DNA from: Cristatella mucedo
Lineage: Eukaryota > Bryozoa > Phylactolaemata > Cristatellidae
Direction of reading: 5' to 3'
Length of the DNA stretch: 64,000 bases
Assembly: GCA_009760855.2 (NCBI GenBank)
Contig: WPIO01000005.1
Span: 2,823,501-2,887,500 of the forward strand
Of this stretch, positions 53,540 to 64,000 are shown one piece after another. The position numbers and the translations under genes are program-made. Position 1 is the stretch's first letter. Every line of letters begins with the position of its first letter. Below the pieces are notes generated by a model. It was not told where the DNA came from and searched no databases. It saw only the letters and a list, made by a program, of their open reading frames with translations.

Positions 53540-54460
53540 TTTTACGACGTTTCTATGTGCTCAGATGAAAGGATATCCTAACACCAGTCATAGTAGGTGC
53601 CAAGCTTTGAGACAGGAATGCAAGCTGAAGGCAAGGTCTCCGAAGGCTTGAGATTGGTCACAGCCACAGCCGAACGATCCGAGCCAGAAAGTGGGTGCTG
53701 CGATGGAAAGCCTGAGAAAAAAAACTTTCAGCACAGCACAACTGTACGTTGACATGCTCTTTGCCGGAGAGCCAGCAAAGGCCATGGGGGAGGTGCCGTA
53801 ACTGGCAGTTGCTCCGTCTACGACAGGCTAGATGCAGATTTCTGTACTACATGTAAGAGGCTTGCTGCACAGGCAGCTAGACCTGTAAGATTAATCACAG
53901 ATGCCTAGATGAAACGTCGTGAGTGAATGCACTGACTTAGCAGAGGCACCCGTATGTTAGCACAACTTAGTGATTGCAATGCCATTCAGCAGGAAGTGGC
54001 CAGACTTGAGAGTGAAGCTCAAGTGGCTAAATGGTGAGTCATTTTGAAACTGGACACCAAGATTCTAGGCAGAGGCTATAGAAATATTTTTGGGTATGAC
54101 CTTCCGGTTTCTGACTGACCCTAAGTTGTCCCATGAAAGTACAGTTACTTTCATTTCACTTGTGAATTTTGTCTGCAACCCAACGAGAATGACAGAATCA
54201 AGACAAGGACTACAGCTACGTGCTATCTCCATAGATATGAGTGACAACAGCGTGCTTAGCATGACAGAAAAACGTAAGCTTACTTCGCTAAGATGAGGTG
54301 AATACACTGTAAGAAGAAGCGCACCTAGAACTGATTACCGGGGTACCCTGCACTGCAAAGGCTTACTTGATGATCGCTGGCCGTTGACCGCTGTGCTCTT
54401 AAACCGATTCTCAAAATAGGAGCTGAAAAACTTCACTGCAATACCATGCGATCATTTCCA
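53540..54460 (-). mobile_element. Old LINE fragment (third family)
   Basis: Minus-strand sequence keeps the order of the LINE thumb and palm region (AAGGTCTCCGAAGGCTTGAG, GACTTGAGAGTGAAGCTCAA, CATTTTGAAACTGGACACCA) but is well diverged from A and B. No open frame. Confidence 0.6.
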
Positions 54461-54469
54461 CGTTCACCT

Positions 54470-55480
54470 CAAGTCTGTCAATTCTTATGTACTTGGGCTA
54501 CATTCTCTCGATAACGTTTAATGAGTCAAACTTTTAGTAGCTACGTTAAGTAACTACGTACTCCATTTGCATTTGCAGAGTGCTTTACCGTACGAAAAGA
54601 ATAATAATGCAAGGAATATGAAATATTATAAGCATTCCAGAATATACAGCACTGAATATAAATATTCTATATAAGAACACATCTATAAGAAAGAGCATCT
54701 AAATAGAACGCATTTGTCATATAAAATTCCCAGTCAAGTAGATATAATTAGTATTAAGTAGATGATCATAACAATAGATGGGACAGACAATATATTTTGA
54801 GATTAGTTAATTTGGTTCGATCCAGCAATATTCTAAGGGCTTTCCGATCCAGTATACTTGATAACATTAGGTCATTCGACAGTTTGGGCGACGTGATACC
54901 GTGTGGTCAAACAGCCGAAGCAAACCAATACTCACTCCAACCAACAAACTGGCTAGGCTTGAAATCAATTCTAATTGAACTGCTATAGCAGTACCAGCCT
55001 CCCCCACTTGAAAGTGTTCTTATGACACAATCGTGACTAATGATTCTTTTCAAATAGAGACTTGGTGAGATTCGCTTTTGCTCGAAATAATTAATATACA
55101 TTCATAAAAATATACCCATGAGAACCAAATCTTTCTTCTGAAAAAGAAGTATACCAACTAGTCTATTATAAAACTCTATTTCAGCACATTAAAAACAATT
55201 CCCATGGATTGAATACAAGCTGTTATGACCAAGTCGGATTTAGCTGTTTTTACATGCCACAAATCACAGAATTATGTGATGTCAATTGCTTACGGTACAA
55301 ATTTGTGTACATCGTTTCAACTACTCTTCAACAATCATGTAATTTTTATAGCAGACTCGGGCATATCATGTGTTTATACTTCTTGATGGCTAACAATACT
55401 TTCACGAATATATACGTGGCTTTGCTTTATGAGCTATAGGCTATGGGCTAAAAGTTGGGGGAGAGACGGTCTCCTACAAA
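54470..55480. other. AT-rich intergenic stretch
   Basis: No gene or classified repeat seen; especially AT-rich at 54590-54790. Confidence 0.4.
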
Positions 55481-55481
55481 T

Positions 55482-56879
55482 AGTGTCTCTTCTTGTTTTG
55501 CTCGATCTTTCGGCAGCTTTTGATACCATCGATCACAAAGTACTTCTAGAGCGCCTCTCATCTCGCCTGGGCATCACTGGCACTGCTCTGCAGTGGTTCA
55601 GGTCCTATCTCAGTGGGAGACTCCAGAGTGTTGACGTGAATGGACAAAGATCATCTGAAGTACCTCTAAAATATGGAGTACCTCAGGGCTCTGTGCTAGG
55701 TCCGGTCCTTTTCACCGTTTATACTCTCCCTCTCGCTGATGTGATTGCCAAGCACAATCTAGGCTTTCACTTCTATGTGGATGACACTCAGTTGTACCTT
55801 TGCTTTGATCCCTCCCAGCCTTCGAGCACCTCAAATTCTCTCAACTCACTTGCTGCATGCATTGATGACATCCGATCATGGATGGCAGCAAATTTTCTAA
55901 AACTAAACGATGATAAAACTAACTTACTAGTTATGGGCAAACCTAGTGTTATTCAGAAATTGGAAAGGCTGACTTTCAAAATTGGCTCTGCCAGCATATC
56001 TCCAGTTGCATCAGCTCGAAATCTAGGTGACATATTCCAAAGCGACCTCTCGTTAGACGACCACATCAGCTCCACAGTCAAATCAGCCTATTTTCAGCTT
56101 CATAACATTGCTAAAATTAGGGCTTGTTTAGATAAGGATACCACGTCCAAGTTGGTCCATGCATTCGTGACATCTCGTCTCGACTTCTGCAACTCACTGC
56201 TTACTGGCCTACCAGCATGTGCGATCAGGCGATTGCAGCTGGTGCAAAACTCTGCAGCTAGGCTTGTCTGTCGTGAGCGTCGCAGTTGCCACATTACTCC
56301 ACTTCTTGCCGACCTGCACTGGTTACCAGTCAAGCAACGGATTGACTTCAAGGTTTTGTCGCTCACTTTTAGGTCTCTTCATTCTATGGCTCCAGCCTAT
56401 CTTTCAGAGATACTACCCCATCAGGCAAAGCATCGTACCACTCGCTTTTCGGAATCCAACAGTCTAGAAATACCTCGTACAAACCTTAAATCCTTTGGAG
56501 ACCGTGCATTTAGCTCGTACGCTCCCACAGCCTGGAACTCCCTCCCGACCTGCATCAGAACATCCCCTGACCTGACCACATTTAAAAGAAACTTAAAAAC
56601 ATACCTATTTAGGACAGCATTTAGTGGGTCCTTGTGATTCGTCCTCGATGTGCTTATGCGTGCTGACACTGTTCATGCTGCCACTAACCACATTTGCATG
56701 CTGACCCAGTGCATGTAACCCCTAACCATGTTATTCATTTTGTTTGTTTTTCAAGCATGATTTTACTTACTATTCTATTGCGTATCACTTTGCAGCAAAT
56801 GTAAAGCGCCTAGAAAGAGATTAAGTTCTCTGAGGGCGCTTTATCAAGTGCAATATTATTATTATTATTATTATTATTA
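55482..56879 (+). mobile_element. LINE-A (CR1/L2 group), 5'-truncated, nearly intact RT C-terminal part
   Basis: The element has one open frame to TGA at 56635-56637. It encodes the reverse-transcriptase palm from LDLSAAFDTIDHKVLLERLS through GVPQGSVLGPVLF, FYVDDTQLYL, LKLNDDKTNLLVMGK, and the thumb region HWLPVKQRIDFKVLSL to the end. The second catalytic block reads YVDD instead of YADD (GTG at 55777-55779). The 3' UTR ends in a hairpin and an (ATT)n tail. The endonuclease and the start of RT are missing. No target duplication is evident. Confidence 0.93.
56803..56842 (+). promoter_or_regulatory. LINE-A 3' terminal stem-loop
   Basis: AAAGCGCC (56803-56810) pairs with GGCGCTTT (56835-56842), and AGAGA (56816-56820) pairs with TCTCT (56827-56831). 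The structure recurs in all LINE-A tails and, slightly changed, in SINE-I. This is the expected recognition site for the LINE reverse transcriptase. Confidence 0.8.
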
Positions 56880-57965
56880 CTCGGAACCCGTGGCAGACAA
56901 AGTACGCCTCACACCTATTGGCAGTTCTCCAGCACGATCTCGAAATAGGCTCAAAGCCCACGTCGATGCAGTTGGTATGACTACGAAAAACGAGTGTGAG
57001 CTCTGGTTTTTCAATTTTCTTCTCCGAGTCGGCTAAAGCTTCTAATTATTACACAAGAATTTCAATGTAACACAAGTGTGCTTAGTTTAGACGAGTTAAG
57101 CATACTTTCTATGTCTACTGTTGTTTCACTCGAGCTAGTGTATACCGCAAAGAACCTTGGCCATTTCTGATGTAAGTTCATATGCAAGTGCAAAATAACC
57201 AAGCGAGCAATTATTTGGATGCCATGAACAATGGCCCACAAATCAACATCCAGGCAATTAAACGATCGCCAATAGGTGGAGACACCCGATTATCAGAACG
57301 TACACGTATAACGTAGATAAGTAAAAGTAAATAAATTGTATTCAAGCAAAGAGTAACATGAAAAATGCATACCAGGCTATCACATGTAGATTGTATACAT
57401 ATGGTGGTAATGCTGTTAGTTTGACATTATAGCTTAAGTTTGACTTTAGCCCAAAGAAAAACATATGCAGGCCATGCCGGCTGTACATAGCTCATAAGTC
57501 GTTAAAAGGCAGATCCGAATCGAGATAAAGTTGGTGCCATGTTATTCAAATACGTGTGCGAACAAAGTCCACAGGCGCCAGCGGCAACAGACTTTACGTA
57601 AAAACTAGGTCAACGAAAGTGAAACAAACATGGCAGGGCAGCCGCTAAGCACTAAAGGCTACATGACGGGTGATGGCCAAGATTTCGCTACGTGATAAAG
57701 GCTAGAAACAGAGTGCTAAAGCACAAAAGAGTGATTAAGCAACATAAGTGCATCTGAGATATGATATGTGCAGATCTGATAAAGCTGGGTCATAGGTACC
57801 CGATACTCACGCTCACGATTGATAAACTACAGACGGTACAAATACAGAGAGCCCTCAACACTTCATATGGATAATTCAAGTCACGTGCGCAAACTCGGAG
57901 CATGCATTATGAGTAGCATTAGCTCGGTAATCCATGACCTAAGTCAGTCAATGTATCAAACTAGG
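56880..57965. other. 3' flank of the NRF-6-like gene
   Basis: No gene or classified repeat recognised. The 3' UTR of the acyltransferase gene should lie at the right edge. Confidence 0.4.
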
Positions 57966-58100
57966 TTATGAGAAATCCAGGCGACTCCTTGTTTTCTCGC
58001 GAATGCACTTCTCGATTCCAAGAATTGGAGCTTCGAACGCAAGTGAAGCCACAAAGGCCAGGGCCACTGATATAACCAACATTCCAAGGTAGAGTGGCAC
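57966..58100 (-). CDS. NRF-6-like terminal exon
   Basis: This exon has 44 codons plus TAA after a TTTTCCAG acceptor. It encodes the last helix ([19 protein letters not shown]), [19 protein letters not shown] and stop. The LAFEAPxxGIEK ending is typical of the family. Confidence 0.9.
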   Translation of the reverse strand: MPLYLGMLVISVALAFVASLAFEAPILGIEKCIREKTRSRLDFS

Positions 58101-61100
58101 CTGGAAAATTGAGCATTTCCGAAATAGTTTCCAGTACGACATCGTAGAAGTTGCTAGACAGTTCGATGGCATTGGCCAAGCGGTCAGCATGTGGTGAAAT
58201 AAACATCCATGAACATTACATAGAACTCTTTATCTAGGGATAAAATGCATTAATCAAAAAGCAAAGCATCCCTTAAAGTAAGGCCACTCCACAGGTACCG
58301 TGTGCAAGCTGCAGACCAGAGGTCCTTTTACGATGTCGGCATGATATACTGCAATAGACCCAACGTTTAGTCCTAAGCCGATGCCAAAATCAAAAGGCCA
58401 TGACCACACGCTAGAGGCTAGAAGTGACACTGTGAAACCGGGCACGAATAAAGACAGTAGAACCACACGATTGCAGATGGTACACGAACAAAACAGTCGA
58501 CTGACTAAGATGTGCTTAAAGTCGAAAATAGAGCTGTCCACTCAGCTCATGAGTATGCAAGCAGCAAGATCTCCACACAGTTTTATGTCCAAGTACCTCT
58601 CACTAGTTCAGGTAGTGGCACGTTTACAATGTGTACAGACCTGTCACTAAACAGATGCCAAACAGTATAGACAAAGCAGTCAAAATTATGCAAGTAGGGC
58701 TATTAACAACACCAATCTCGTGGAGCGAAAAAAATTGCCAGTTTGTTACAGCTGGTACAGCAAGCGACTGCAGGCAAACTTATTACCAGCTTGTAGCACG
58801 GCCAACTCTATAAGCAAAATGACCCGCGACTAGGCCAACCGTCGCCCAAAGAGAGGGCAGCTAAGCTCGGGTTCTTGCCTTACCTGCAGGCCTGAACAAA
58901 TTCATAAATCGGGTTACATAAATTATATCGGGCTGCTAATAAGTCAGTGAGTGTACTGCAGCTATTTCTTACTCGATCTCTAGGTCGAAGTCCGTGGCCA
59001 CGTCAGAAGGTAATAATCGCCGGACATACCAGTATGTCTAAAGTGGAAACGTAGTCGAAAAGTAGGCCTAAACTCAGACCATTCCTCACCTAATCATCGG
59101 AGGAGCGCGAATGGTTAGGCTATCAATACTCGTGGGATTGATACATTGTGGCTTCACTGACACTGCTTGTGGACTACATTCTGTTGCTTTTGGTAGGAGC
59201 AAGAGGATGAAATGCATTCGAATTGGTATAAAGTGTAGCAAGGTATCAATTCATAGCTGGGAAGCATATTACTACAGCCCCTACGGCTGCTGTCTACCCC
59301 ACACATGGCCTTCAGGGTTGGTTAATGGATTTGGCCACTAGATTAGCCTAAATTCAGGCATTGACGAAATGAGTTGGACAGTGGGGCAGACATGATAACA
59401 CTGCTAATGGCAATTACAAATGAGTGCAAACACAAAGTAGCTCTATGCATATGCACAGCAAGATGCTTGCATTGCTTTAGAGGAAAATTGAAGGACATCC
59501 TGCTTCACTCATGCTCATAATTAGGCTGGGGCATATAGGGGAAAACAATTTTCGAAAAACTAAATACAACAACTGAAATGAACAACGACCAGCAACCAAG
59601 CACATTGGAAAGCTGTGCCTAGGGAAGCCAAAGTAAACACATACCGCAAAAAATCCTCCGAAATGCAACAGTTCCCTTGAGGATGAGGCATACAACACCA
59701 TCACTACTGGATGTATAAGGTATGTGCAATACGTCAGGCGAGCCAGAGGCACGAAAGGTCTCCACGACAACAGCCTGTTCACCCAGCCTGAATACATAAA
59801 TATAGCATTGAACACTTGTCAGGGACAGCAATATGCAATGCAATGAAAAAAATTATGTTTTTTTTAATCTCGGCATGTATGCAGTCGAGCCCTTGCTGAT
59901 ATCAGGACATGGTGCTTTCGGCACTTCTGCCACCATGGACTGCTTTGTAATCAGATTCCTTACGAAGCAACAAACGACACGAGCTGAGGTGGCATTGTGG
60001 TAAATGCAGTGGCAGCAAGCCAAAATCGGGTGCTGCTAGGAGCTAAAATAAATCTCGAAGAATTGCAGAGATCTTGCTAAATCAGTTCAGAAAATTAGCC
60101 ATATCATCCTATGTACTAGAATATATTGAGCTTAGCAATTGCATGCACGGAAGGTCATAAGCCAACTTTTTTATCAGTGAGCACTCACTCCTAGGACTAG
60201 AGATCTTGGGGATTGCAACAACAGTGAACGATACACATTTAACTAATGCAAGCATGCTTACCTGCGCAAGAAGTTGCCTTCACCCTAATGGCCAAATACT
60301 TCTATGACCAATCCATTGTAACTACCGCAACTACCTTTCATTAGTGATTTCAGTAAGCTACCCTTGCAGCTATGCAGCAAAGCTAAAACCATGCAGGCTA
60401 GAGAGAGTGGGAGACAGACAGACAGACAGAGACAGACAGACAGAGATGGACAGAGACAGACAGAGACAGACAGAGACAGACAGAGACAGACAGAGACAGA
60501 CAGAGACAGACAGAGACAGACAGAGACAGACAGAGACAGACAGAGACAGCGAGAAAGTAGTGGGAGAGTAAGAGAAAGAGAGAGCAATACGGAAAGAAAA
60601 TGTTACCAAGTAGGTCAAATGTGAAGAATTAGTGCTAACTTCATCATATTATGAGGCTGCTAGAGTCTTGCTTCTCCCACCCACTATGATGGTAAATCGT
60701 GGTGGTTGGAGCCATTTCACAACACGGTCACGGCCATCACGGCCCATCATGGTAAAAACTAACATGAAGCTACTTTTGCAGCTAAGCATCGTTATATCAG
60801 TATGATGTGGAGTCGTTTATTTGATAAGCAATTCTTATATCTGCTTCGTTAGACAGCTAAGGCGTAATTCTGACTTATCAGACGTGATTCAGCTCTTTGC
60901 ACTAATGTTAGAAGCATGATTCGCCAAGCCAAGGTAACAGCACATTGGTAAAGTTTCAGAAACCGACTGGACAAACCCAGGTTCCATGCTCTCATTGTCA
61001 TCAGCGTTTACTACGGGCTCTGACATAAATCAAATGGCCACACTAGGATGGCAGGTGATACCAACTACCTCCACAGGGTCAGCACTCAAGTGGCCAACGA

Positions 61101-62036
61101 GCACAAGCTGGTGCACCGAGGCATGCGCCTTCGTCGACTCTGCTTACCGGCATAGCCAGTGCTGCATGCGTAGATGACCCATGCCACACCGATAGACCAA
61201 GCCAATCTCGACAGTGCGTTGTATGCAGCGTTCTCGGACACTGGTACAATCCCGGCTCTAGCGCCAAACTCTGCATCGTACGGTGCATAGATCACCGACA
61301 GACAGCAGCCAGCAGCAACGAGCCATCCAGCGATGACAGTGAACTGCAAAAAGAAGCTAACCTGGAGCACTGCTAGCCGTAAAGGCAACTAACTGCACGG
61401 TAGTTGATAAACGTGACCGCAGCAAGTTACAGTAGCTTTGATATCAACTGATTTACTCTCAGTTTAGAATCTTCCGTATAGGTTTGTAGGCACCAACACG
61501 TAAATGAACGCCCAGGCAATCATGCCTACTGGGCTAAGCCTTGCAAACCACTAAGTAGCTTATAAAAACTCTTCAAGCCTTCAATGGGCAATTGCAGTAA
61601 GTATCTCATTAAGTGATCCATTCTAATTCATTCATTAAGTGATCCATTCTGTCGTATGAAGGAGAAATATAAGAAATGTAAGGTGAGCTGGCTCACGTTC
61701 GGTGCCCCACATTTCTCAATGAGGCTTGTCTGGCAGGCACAGCCGGCACCTGTAAGGCTATGCTCAACTAATGCAGAGCAGGTTGTTGCAAATTCAAGTT
61801 TATTAATTACTCAGACTGGTGGGCTGCGCAAAAAGTTCAAAAACGAATCTAAAGCCTCTAATCCTCAGCAGCTCATTTGCATCTTTCATATTCATATCGC
61901 TTGGTGAATTTCTTAGCATGCTTTTGTAGCAAAGCAATATATAACATGGTTGTAATATAATACAAAAATATAATAATGATATAGCATAATGATATGATGC
62001 ATGATCCAGTAATATAATAAAATAATATAATGTAAC

Positions 62037-62069
<33 letters not shown>

Positions 62070-63616
62070 CATACATATATTATATGGTCATACGGCAGCT
62101 TAGACAGAGCGATTCGATCGGTTTCAAATAGGATACTGTTACTGAAATTTCAAGTCACTTGTGATTCCTACATCAGTCAAGCAGTTAGGAAATTGAATCA
62201 TACAAGAACTGTGTGCATGAGCTCAATAGCATTCAAAAATAGTGAGACCGTAGCCCTGGTTATAGCTGTCAGAAAGATTGAGGTCTTGCATTTACAACAA
62301 CGGTTTTGTGCATGTGCATAAATACTGTTAGGCTGGTAAAGTATTCAGCAATGTGCTCTACAGTAAGAATACTAGCTAATTATCATAAGGCAAAAAGCAA
62401 CCTAGGATTCCACTCTTATTTTCATTATATTCAAGCACTATATTCAGCACAGCAGACCAGAAGACGATATAATTGCACAAAGAAGAGAAATGTTGTATAT
62501 ACACATATAGTTAGGGGTCTTCGGTAGACTACAACCATTGCATCGGGGTCGGTCATGCAACTTCCGCACTTCATCAGGAACGATAAAATCCTTGATTTCC
62601 ATCTACTTCGATTGTTGTTGAGAGGTTTTGCCTGAACGTGCAACTCATGCTATGCTACACAACTTGCTCAAATGAAAACAAAACAGCTTTTTGAGGGTTT
62701 GGCTAGTTCATAACAGTGGAAGATCGGGTTACTGAGCATGGTTATCGACGACTAAGCTAGAAACAACGAGGGCATTCTGCAAAACGCTTGCCATCAAGAC
62801 AAGACACAGTGTAGTCCTGTTGGCACCACAAGTATGCCCACACTTACAGCTTTCATGACTACTTTGTCACCGCGAACATACAGAATATAGCCCAGCAATA
62901 TGCCCACGCCATATGCTTCAAAGCGACACCAGGGCTTGATATACATGTTGCTGAACCATGACCTACAATCAAACACATTTCACAGCATTTAACGAATGTC
63001 AACTGCATGGGTTTTTATCAGCTAACCCAAAAGCAACAGCATAAGTGCTTTGCTCTATAGTCAAGTCACATCAGCAATAGCATTTGACAACTTTCAGGCA
63101 AGGTCGAATCACAAGAATGTCATGATAAATGTGTGACAAAGCTAAAGAACCTGAAAGGCTGCAGTAAGGCCACATAAATGCAACCGTTTGCTAGACAGCA
63201 TTGCACAGTTAAACACAGTAGTGGGAGAAGTCAGCCTATCTACTGAGGACTGAGATAAAATTATAACGGCATCATCGAGTTCATGACTGATAGATTGGAT
63301 AAGATCCTTTGAAACTGTAACCTGACATTTTGACCACGGACTTTTCGGAAAAGCTGTGATCCTTATCAAGAACTTGAATTATGAGGAATAAAGGCAAATA
63401 CTTTATGAGTCATCACCCCTTGTTATTATGATAAACAATAACCAAAATGTTATTACAAAGTACACCATACACAAACGGAGTTTAGCCTTTAGCCGTAATT
63501 TTCGTAGCTAATAAGTCATACATTCCTTTAAAACCAGATCAGTCCTCTAATCCCGACCCAATATTCTCACCATGCCAGCAGAAGGAGTAGGGAAGTAACT
63601 CCAGCAACAAAGTTAG
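57966..63616 (-). CDS. NRF-6-like membrane acyltransferase 3, 3' part of the gene
   Basis: Exons in transcript order: 63571-63616 (tentative), 62848-62962, 61148-61343, 59645-59787, 57966-58100. The last four join in frame through GT-AG introns and end at TAA; together they encode about 195 residues. They match the C-terminal half of the 'nose resistant to fluoxetine' family (acyltransferase 3): [76 protein letters not shown], then a final helix ([19 protein letters not shown]) and a short basic tail. Six or so hydrophobic segments are present. Family members are multi-pass proteins that in nematodes affect lipid and drug uptake across epithelia; the reaction is not settled. The N-terminal NRF domain and the first helices must lie beyond 64000. 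It has the same orientation as the transporter gene, about 15 kb away. Confidence 0.88.
58101..59644. other. NRF-6-like last intron
   Basis: No repeat identified. A 95-codon minus-strand frame at 58254-58541 is not needed by the exon phases and shows no family match. Confidence 0.5.
59645..59787 (-). CDS. NRF-6-like exon with the LxRLTYxxYLxHP motif
   Basis: This exon is 143 nt, phase 1 to phase 0, with a ATTCAG acceptor and a GTATGT donor. It encodes [40 protein letters not shown] and HFGGFFA. The LSWxxFxPLxRLTYxxYLxHP block is the clearest family signature in the gene. Confidence 0.92.
59788..61147. other. NRF-6-like intron with minisatellite
   Basis: Contains the CAGACAGAGA repeat (60412-60550); otherwise nothing recognised. 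Confidence 0.5.
60412..60550. repeat. CAGACAGAGA 10-bp tandem repeat, about 139 bp
   Basis: About a dozen units of a 10-bp motif, perfect over the last 80-90 bp and imperfect at the left edge. The Arg/Asp/Thr or Leu/Ser/Val frames across it are artefacts. Confidence 0.95.
61148..61343 (-). CDS. NRF-6-like exon, two membrane segments
   Basis: This exon is 196 nt, phase 0 to phase 1, with a CTTTTTGCAG acceptor and a GTAAGC donor. It encodes a helix ([20 protein letters not shown]), a loop with [13 protein letters not shown], then [19 protein letters not shown]. Confidence 0.9.
61344..62847. other. NRF-6-like intron, AT-rich
   Basis: Contains a TA/ATAC repeat at 62037-62080 and a duplicated CATTAAGTGATCCATTCT near 61611-61650. 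No exon seen. Confidence 0.5.
62037..62080. repeat. (TA)n with ATAC flanks
   Basis: About 22 bp of pure TA between ATACAT repeats; nearly palindromic. Confidence 0.9.
62848..62962 (-). CDS. NRF-6-like exon with the KPWCR motif
   Basis: This exon is 115 nt, phase 2 to phase 0, with a TTGTAG acceptor and a GTAAGT donor. It encodes [20 protein letters not shown] then [18 protein letters not shown]. The YxKPWCR...GxLLGY block is a family hallmark. Confidence 0.88.
62963..63570. other. NRF-6-like intron
   Basis: No additional exon is evident, but a short loop-coding exon could hide here, since the loop before the KPWCR motif is shorter than usual. Confidence 0.4.
63571..63616 (-). CDS. NRF-6-like exon (tentative)
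   Basis: A 46-nt candidate between a TTTAATACAG acceptor and a GTGAGA donor. It encodes [15 protein letters not shown], a helix-like stretch, and its phase (ends with 2 nt) fits the next exon. The loop that usually precedes the KPWCR motif would be unusually short, so an exon may be missing or this one may be false. Confidence 0.4.
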
Positions 63617-63785
63617 CTGTATTAAAGCAAGCATCGGCTACTGTTATGGCTGGTGGTCAATATTAGTAACTGACATTGGCATCTACATACAGCCACATGC
63701 TACGGGATATATTAAGAGAGCAAGTATTGAGCAGATCAATATGCCACCAATGAAAGCCTTCTGTTGCTCAAATAAGATCAAGGCT

Positions 63786-63957
63786 GCCCTGGTTTGGCGA
63801 AGTGGTTAAGGTGCTTGCCATTGACGATCGAAGTCAAGATCTTTGCTTTTGATGGACGAGGTCGTGGGCTCGAGCCCCGTGGCTTATATGAAGCGCCTGA
63901 ACAGTTATCAAGTTCTCTTGTGGTGCCATACTGATGAATTATATTCTGTATTTATAT
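63786..63957 (+). mobile_element. tRNA-derived SINE-I copy with internal expansion
   Basis: A-box region TGGCGAAGTGGTTAAGG, B box GGGCTCGAGCCCC, then GCGCCTGAACAGTTATCAAG, TTCTCTTGTGGTGCC and an AT-rich end. About 25 extra bases lie between the boxes compared with other copies. Confidence 0.8.
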
Positions 63958-64000
63958 ACAGCACCGGCAAAAAGATCTTTGTGGTCTGTGTTTTAGCCAG

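Noticed and set aside
58254-58541. 95-codon minus-strand frame inside the acyltransferase gene
   Set aside because: The neighbouring exons join in phase without it and it has no family match.
60412-60550. CRISPR-like array
   Set aside because: The unit is a 10-bp tandem repeat without spacers, in a eukaryotic intron.
60285-60624. Arg/Asp/Thr and Leu/Ser/Val open frames
   Set aside because: They are translations of the 10-bp minisatellite on both strands.

Overview
The window is nuclear DNA from an animal: GT-AG spliced genes, introns of up to about 10 kb, and a dense load of LINEs, tRNA-derived SINEs and DNA transposons. There are no operons or prokaryotic signals. Its best feature is one complete multi-exon gene that I rebuilt exon by exon. 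The host is most likely a protostome invertebrate. A freshwater gastropod fits best, because a SPIN-type hAT element is present and SPIN has been reported outside vertebrates mainly in the pond snail Lymnaea and the bug Rhodnius. This host call is inference only.

Region 1 (about 0.4-43 kb, minus strand) is a complete 11-exon gene for a major-facilitator transporter of the SLC18B1 type (vesicular polyamine/monoamine carrier), with 486 codons before the stop. Every junction is GT-AG and every phase agrees. Its introns hold nearly all the repeats: 5'-truncated CR1/L2-group LINEs of at least two families (A and B), tRNA-SINEs, a 679-bp Tigger-like MITE and the SPIN element with a perfect 8-bp target duplication.

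Region 2 (43-57 kb) is intergenic: more LINE copies, one carrying a SINE and a hairpin insert, long CT/GT microsatellites, a decayed Tigger element with a recognisable transposase C-terminal part, and a nearly intact LINE-A copy at 55.5-56.9 kb.

Region 3 (58-63.6 kb, minus strand) is the 3' part of a gene for a multi-pass membrane acyltransferase-3 protein of the NRF-6 ('nose resistant to fluoxetine') type. Four exons are secure and one is tentative; the 5' part lies beyond the right edge.

The repeats are linked to each other. The SINEs end in the same hairpin as LINE-A, as expected if they use its reverse transcriptase. The MITE shares both ends with the Tigger remnant. Two LINE-A copies 45 kb apart differ at only three of 341 aligned residues, so this family was active recently.
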